64,000 nt of DNA from Thalassobacter stenotrophicus (GTDB lineage: Bacteria; Pseudomonadota; Alphaproteobacteria; Rhodobacterales; Rhodobacteraceae): contig NZ_CYRX01000031.1 of assembly GCF_001458315.1 (NCBI RefSeq), positions 62,001 through 126,000 of the forward strand. Direction: 5' to 3'. Positions 60,235-64,000 of this stretch are shown here, piece by piece; position 1 is the stretch's first letter; every line of letters starts with the position of its first letter. The notes under the pieces were generated by a model, which was not told the DNA's origin, did not search any database, and was given only the letters and a program-made list of their open reading frames with translations. The position numbers and the translations under genes are program-made.

Positions 60235-61122
60235 ATGAACGACACGCTGCGTGGCGCGGTTTGGATGACCCTTGCGATGGCGCTTTTCGCTGTTGAGGAC
60301 GCCTTTATCAAATGGGTATCGGGCGAGGTCACGGTGGGCTTCATTATCCTCGTGATCGGCCTGATTGGCTTTGCGATATTCGCAAGCATTGCGCGGGCCC
60401 AAGGCCACGCGCTCTGGTCTGCGGAATTGGCGACCCGGCCCGTTGGGTTGCGAATCGCGGGTGAGGCCGTGGGCACGCTGTGCTTTGTCAGCGCGCTGGC
60501 CTTGGTCCCGCTGGCCACGGCCACAGCGATTTTCCAATCTGGGCCGCTGATCGTCACGCTGGGGGCCGCAGTTTTCCTAGGCGCGCCGGTGGGGTGGCGC
60601 CGTTGGAGCGCGATCATCGTAGGCTTTCTTGGGGTTCTGCTAATTGTGCGTCCCGGCACTGTATCGTTTGATCCGTATCTTTTGTTGGGTGTTGGTGCGG
60701 CCATCGGCTTGTCGATCCGTGATTTGGCGACCCGAGCAGTGCCTGCAAACGTGCCATCCATGGTGTTGGCTGCACACGGATTGGCCGCGATTGTGCCCGT
60801 GGGTGCAGGGTTGATGCTGTTCACTGGCGGCAGCCCGTTGCCCAGTTGGCTAGGGCTAGCGGGTCTGGTGTTTGCAACCTTTGCGGGGCTGGCGGGTTAC
60901 TATGCCATTGTGACCGCGATGCGGCTCGGCGATGTCGCTGTGGTCACGTCATTCCGCTATACCCGGCTTTTGTTTGGTCTCATCATTGCCGTCGTTATCT
61001 TTAACGAACGCCCTGACGCGTTAACGCTTGTGGGTGCGGCGATCGTACTTGCATCGGGCATATACACCCTCATGCGCGAGGCACGTGTGGCAAGGCGCGC
61101 ACCCAAGACCCCTTCCCCTTAA
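60235..61122 (+). CDS. EamA/DMT-family transporter
   Basis: 295 residues with ten predicted membrane helices in two EamA halves. The first half contains WMTLAMALFAVEDAFIKWVS and FVSALALVPLATATAIFQSGPLIVTLGAAVFL (part). The second contains LAGYYAIVTAMRLGDVAVVTSFRYTRLLF (part) and FNERPDALTLVGAAIVLASGIYTL. Such proteins export or import metabolites such as amino acids. GGAG lies upstream of the ATG at 60235. Substrate unknown. Confidence 0.85.
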   Translation: MNDTLRGAVWMTLAMALFAVEDAFIKWVSGEVTVGFIILVIGLIGFAIFASIARAQGHALWSAELATRPVGLRIAGEAVGTLCFVSALALVPLATATAIFQSGPLIVTLGAAVFLGAPVGWRRWSAIIVGFLGVLLIVRPGTVSFDPYLLLGVGAAIGLSIRDLATRAVPANVPSMVLAAHGLAAIVPVGAGLMLFTGGSPLPSWLGLAGLVFATFAGLAGYYAIVTAMRLGDVAVVTSFRYTRLLFGLIIAVVIFNERPDALTLVGAAIVLASGIYTLMREARVARRAPKTPSP

Positions 61123-61130
61123 GGACGTGA

Positions 61131-62456
<1,326 letters not shown>

Positions 62457-62477
62457 GCGCGGGCACTTGTACCGTTA

Positions 62478-62504
62478 CATGACGCGGCCTAGGGTCGCGT
62501 CATG
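62478..62504 (+). promoter_or_regulatory. Hairpin covering the start codon of the second DMT gene
   Basis: CATGACGCG (62478-62486) and CGCGTCATG (62496-62504) form a perfect 9-bp inverted repeat with a 9-nt loop. The ATG at 62502-62504 lies in the 3' arm, and the TAGGG that may act as ribosome site lies in the loop. It could limit translation, or act as the end structure of eno mRNA. Confidence 0.5.
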
Positions 62505-63401
62505 ACCCACCTACCCGCTCCATCGCTCGACCGGCCCATGTTGGGCATCGCGTTCATGCTTGGCTTTTGCCTCATGGCGCCACTGGGGGACGGGATGGTC
62601 AAGGCTTTGGCCGGGACGTTCCCAATTTTGATGCTGGTGTTCGTGCGAACCACGACACAAACCGTATTGCTGGCCCCACTTGTTGCCCGCAATCTAGCTT
62701 CGCTACACCTCTCCTCCCGGCTTTGGCGCCTAACGCTGCTGCGTGCGTGCCTGTACATCCTCGGGATTTGGGCGATGTTCGCCTCTCTCACCTATCTGCC
62801 GCTAGCCGATGCCATCGCGATTGCGTTTGTAATGCCGTTCATCTTGCTTTTGCTTGGGCATTTCGTGCTGGGCGAAGAGGTCGGGCCGCACCGCATGGGG
62901 GCCTGCGCAGTCGGATTTATGGGCACATTGATGGTGATCCAGCCAAGCTTTGCAAACGTCGGCTGGCCCGCGATGCTGCCGCTGGTCGTCGCGGTGGTCT
63001 TTGCGCTGTTTATGTTGGTCACACGTCAGATTTCCAAGGAAATTGACCCAATCACATTGCAGGCCATCAATGGCGCGCAGGCAAGCGTTCTGGTTGGTGC
63101 TGCGGTCCTACTCACAGGGGCACAGAGCACATGGCCTATACCCCAAGGCGCTGATATATTGTGGCTTTTTGCCCTTGGCGCGTTGGGCACTTTGGGGCAC
63201 CTGTGCATGACGTGGTCCTTGCGCTTGGCCCCGGCCTCCACGCTTGCCCCTATGCAATACCTCGAAATTCCGGTTGCAACCATCATCGGGTTCGCCGCCT
63301 TTGGTGACCTGCCCAACGGCCTTGCGGCTGTCGGGATCTGCGTCACAGTCCTGACCGGTCTCTACATCATTTTGCGCGAAAACAAGGGGAGGTCTGCATG
63401 A
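62502..63401 (+). CDS. EamA/DMT-family transporter (second copy)
   Basis: 299 residues and about ten membrane helices. EamA-type segments include GIAFMLGFCLMAPLGDGMVKAL, WAMFASLTYLPLADAIAIAFVMPFILLLLG (part) and GALGTLGHLCMTWSLRLAPASTLAPMQYLEI (part), near the family's central helix pair. It is not close in sequence to the first DMT transporter. The stop overlaps the DUF985 cupin gene by 4 nt (ATGA), so the two are co-translated. Substrate unknown. Confidence 0.85.
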   Translation: MTHLPAPSLDRPMLGIAFMLGFCLMAPLGDGMVKALAGTFPILMLVFVRTTTQTVLLAPLVARNLASLHLSSRLWRLTLLRACLYILGIWAMFASLTYLPLADAIAIAFVMPFILLLLGHFVLGEEVGPHRMGACAVGFMGTLMVIQPSFANVGWPAMLPLVVAVVFALFMLVTRQISKEIDPITLQAINGAQASVLVGAAVLLTGAQSTWPIPQGADILWLFALGALGTLGHLCMTWSLRLAPASTLAPMQYLEIPVATIIGFAAFGDLPNGLAAVGICVTVLTGLYIILRENKGRSA

Positions 63402-63841
63402 CCGCCGATCAGATCATCGCAACACTCAACCTACAGCCCCACCCCGAGGGCGGCCATTATCGCGAAACATGGAAGGCCGATGCCACAGATGGTGAACGTC
63501 CTGCGGGTACGGCGATTTACTTTCTATTAAAGGCGGGCGAACACAGCCATTGGCACCGGGTCGATGCGGATGAGATGTGGTTTTGGTACGCAGGCCATCC
63601 GTTGGAGCTACGCGTATCGGACGATGACGCAGGCCCCGCCAAGGTGAACCTTTTAGGCCCTGACATTTCGCAAATGCAGCCCCAAGCGCTTGTGCCCAAA
63701 GACGCGTGGCAAGCGGCTCGCCTGCCAAAGGATGCACCCATGGACGCTTGGACTTTGGTCAGTTGCACCGTCACACCGGGCTTTCAATTTGAGGGCTTCA
63801 CCCTCGCAGAGCCGGGATTTGACATCCCCGACGCGGTCTAG
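63398..63841 (+). CDS. DUF985 cupin-domain protein
   Basis: 147 residues forming a single cupin barrel: LQPHPEGGHYRETWKAD, TAIYFLLKAGEHSHWHRVDADEMWFWYAGHPLEL (part) with the metal His residues, and SCTVTPGFQFEGFTLAEPGF. Members are related to an epimerase-like cupin of unknown function. GGGGAGG precedes the ATG. It is coupled to the DMT transporter, and its end overlaps the next convergent gene by 4 nt. Confidence 0.85.
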   Translation: MTADQIIATLNLQPHPEGGHYRETWKADATDGERPAGTAIYFLLKAGEHSHWHRVDADEMWFWYAGHPLELRVSDDDAGPAKVNLLGPDISQMQPQALVPKDAWQAARLPKDAPMDAWTLVSCTVTPGFQFEGFTLAEPGFDIPDAV

Positions 63842-64000
63842 GCGTCTAGCTCGGCGTCCCAGTACAGATAATCCATCCAGCTTTCGTGCAAATAATTGGG
63901 TGGAAACTTTCGACCCAAGTTCATCAACTCGGCACTTGCAGGCTGACGCGGCGCACGGCGCAGGCTAAACCCGCATTGCTTCAATGACTTGGAGCCCTTT
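63838..64000 (-). CDS. C-terminal end of an unknown protein, partial
   Basis: On the minus strand a frame stays open from the window edge to a TAG at 63838-63840. The 53 residues include KSLKQCGFSLRRAPRQPASA and KFPPNYLHESWMDYLYWD, and end AELDA. The strong aromatic ending and the tight 4-nt overlap with the DUF985 gene suggest a real gene. The product cannot be named from this piece. Confidence 0.5.
   Translation of the reverse strand, partial: KGSKSLKQCGFSLRRAPRQPASAELMNLGRKFPPNYLHESWMDYLYWDAELDA

Overview
The window looks like the chromosome of a marine Rhodobacterales (Roseobacter-group) alphaproteobacterium. The basis is a high GC content, many periplasmic-binding-protein transporters (ABC, TTT, TRAP), a Bpt leucyltransferase, a Fur/Mur-type regulator, and DUF2852, DUF6880 and TIGR03643 proteins. 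This is judged from protein character only; no database search was possible.

Layout. (1) 1-10.4 kb is a phosphorus-scavenging region: ugpA (cut by the window edge) and ugpB for glycerol-3-phosphate, a divergent secreted phytase-like protein with a Pho-box-like triple repeat in front of it, and a minus-strand operon phnC-phnD-phnE1-phnE2-SDR-hexapeptide transferase-GNAT for phosphonate uptake. The C-P lyase core is not in the window. (2) 10.6-11.9 kb holds a small secreted protein and an aldo/keto reductase. (3) 12.3-15.6 kb is a nest of insertion sequences: a truncated IS110-type transposase abuts an IS3 element, and that IS3 element was split by a second IS110 element inside its A6G frameshift heptamer. 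The second IS110 transposase is itself broken by a 13-bp tandem duplication. (4) 15.6-20.9 kb is a minus-strand integrated element with integrase, AlpA regulator, Prim-Pol/helicase, an iteron-like array and a truncated terminase small subunit. No capsid or tail genes are seen. It reads as a decayed phage satellite (PICI/P4-like) whose distal end was lost at the IS3 element.

(5) 21.5-25.4 kb carries a CIA30 protein, a TIGR03643 protein, a photolyase-like protein with unusual domain order and a Y-family polymerase, followed by FolB-like and DUF6880 genes. (6) 27.4-41.5 kb is a catabolic island controlled by two GntR/FCD regulators. It has an SDR-AbrB-enolase superfamily operon whose two enzymes lack canonical catalytic residues, a TctCBA transporter with an Ldh-type dehydrogenase, a CoA-transferase/crotonase/thioesterase/PLP operon, and a MatB-like malonyl-CoA synthetase. 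Import and CoA-activation of a malonate-like dicarboxylate is a reasonable inference but is not proven. (7) 41.6-45.8 kb is mostly housekeeping, ending in bpt.

(8) 45.8-52.7 kb is a TRAP system (dctM, dctQ, dctP) next to a Cache-domain sensor kinase and a NarL-type regulator that probably control it. (9) 52.7-57.3 kb has an Lrp regulator with arginase and ornithine cyclodeaminase (arginine to ornithine to proline), then an M20 amidohydrolase and MazG. (10) 57.3-64 kb has a nucleoside hydrolase, SelO, Fur/Mur, two EamA transporters, enolase and a DUF985 cupin.

A pattern runs through the window: all four solute-binding-protein genes (ugpB, phnD, tctC, dctP) are followed at once by a strong GC-rich hairpin before their permease genes.
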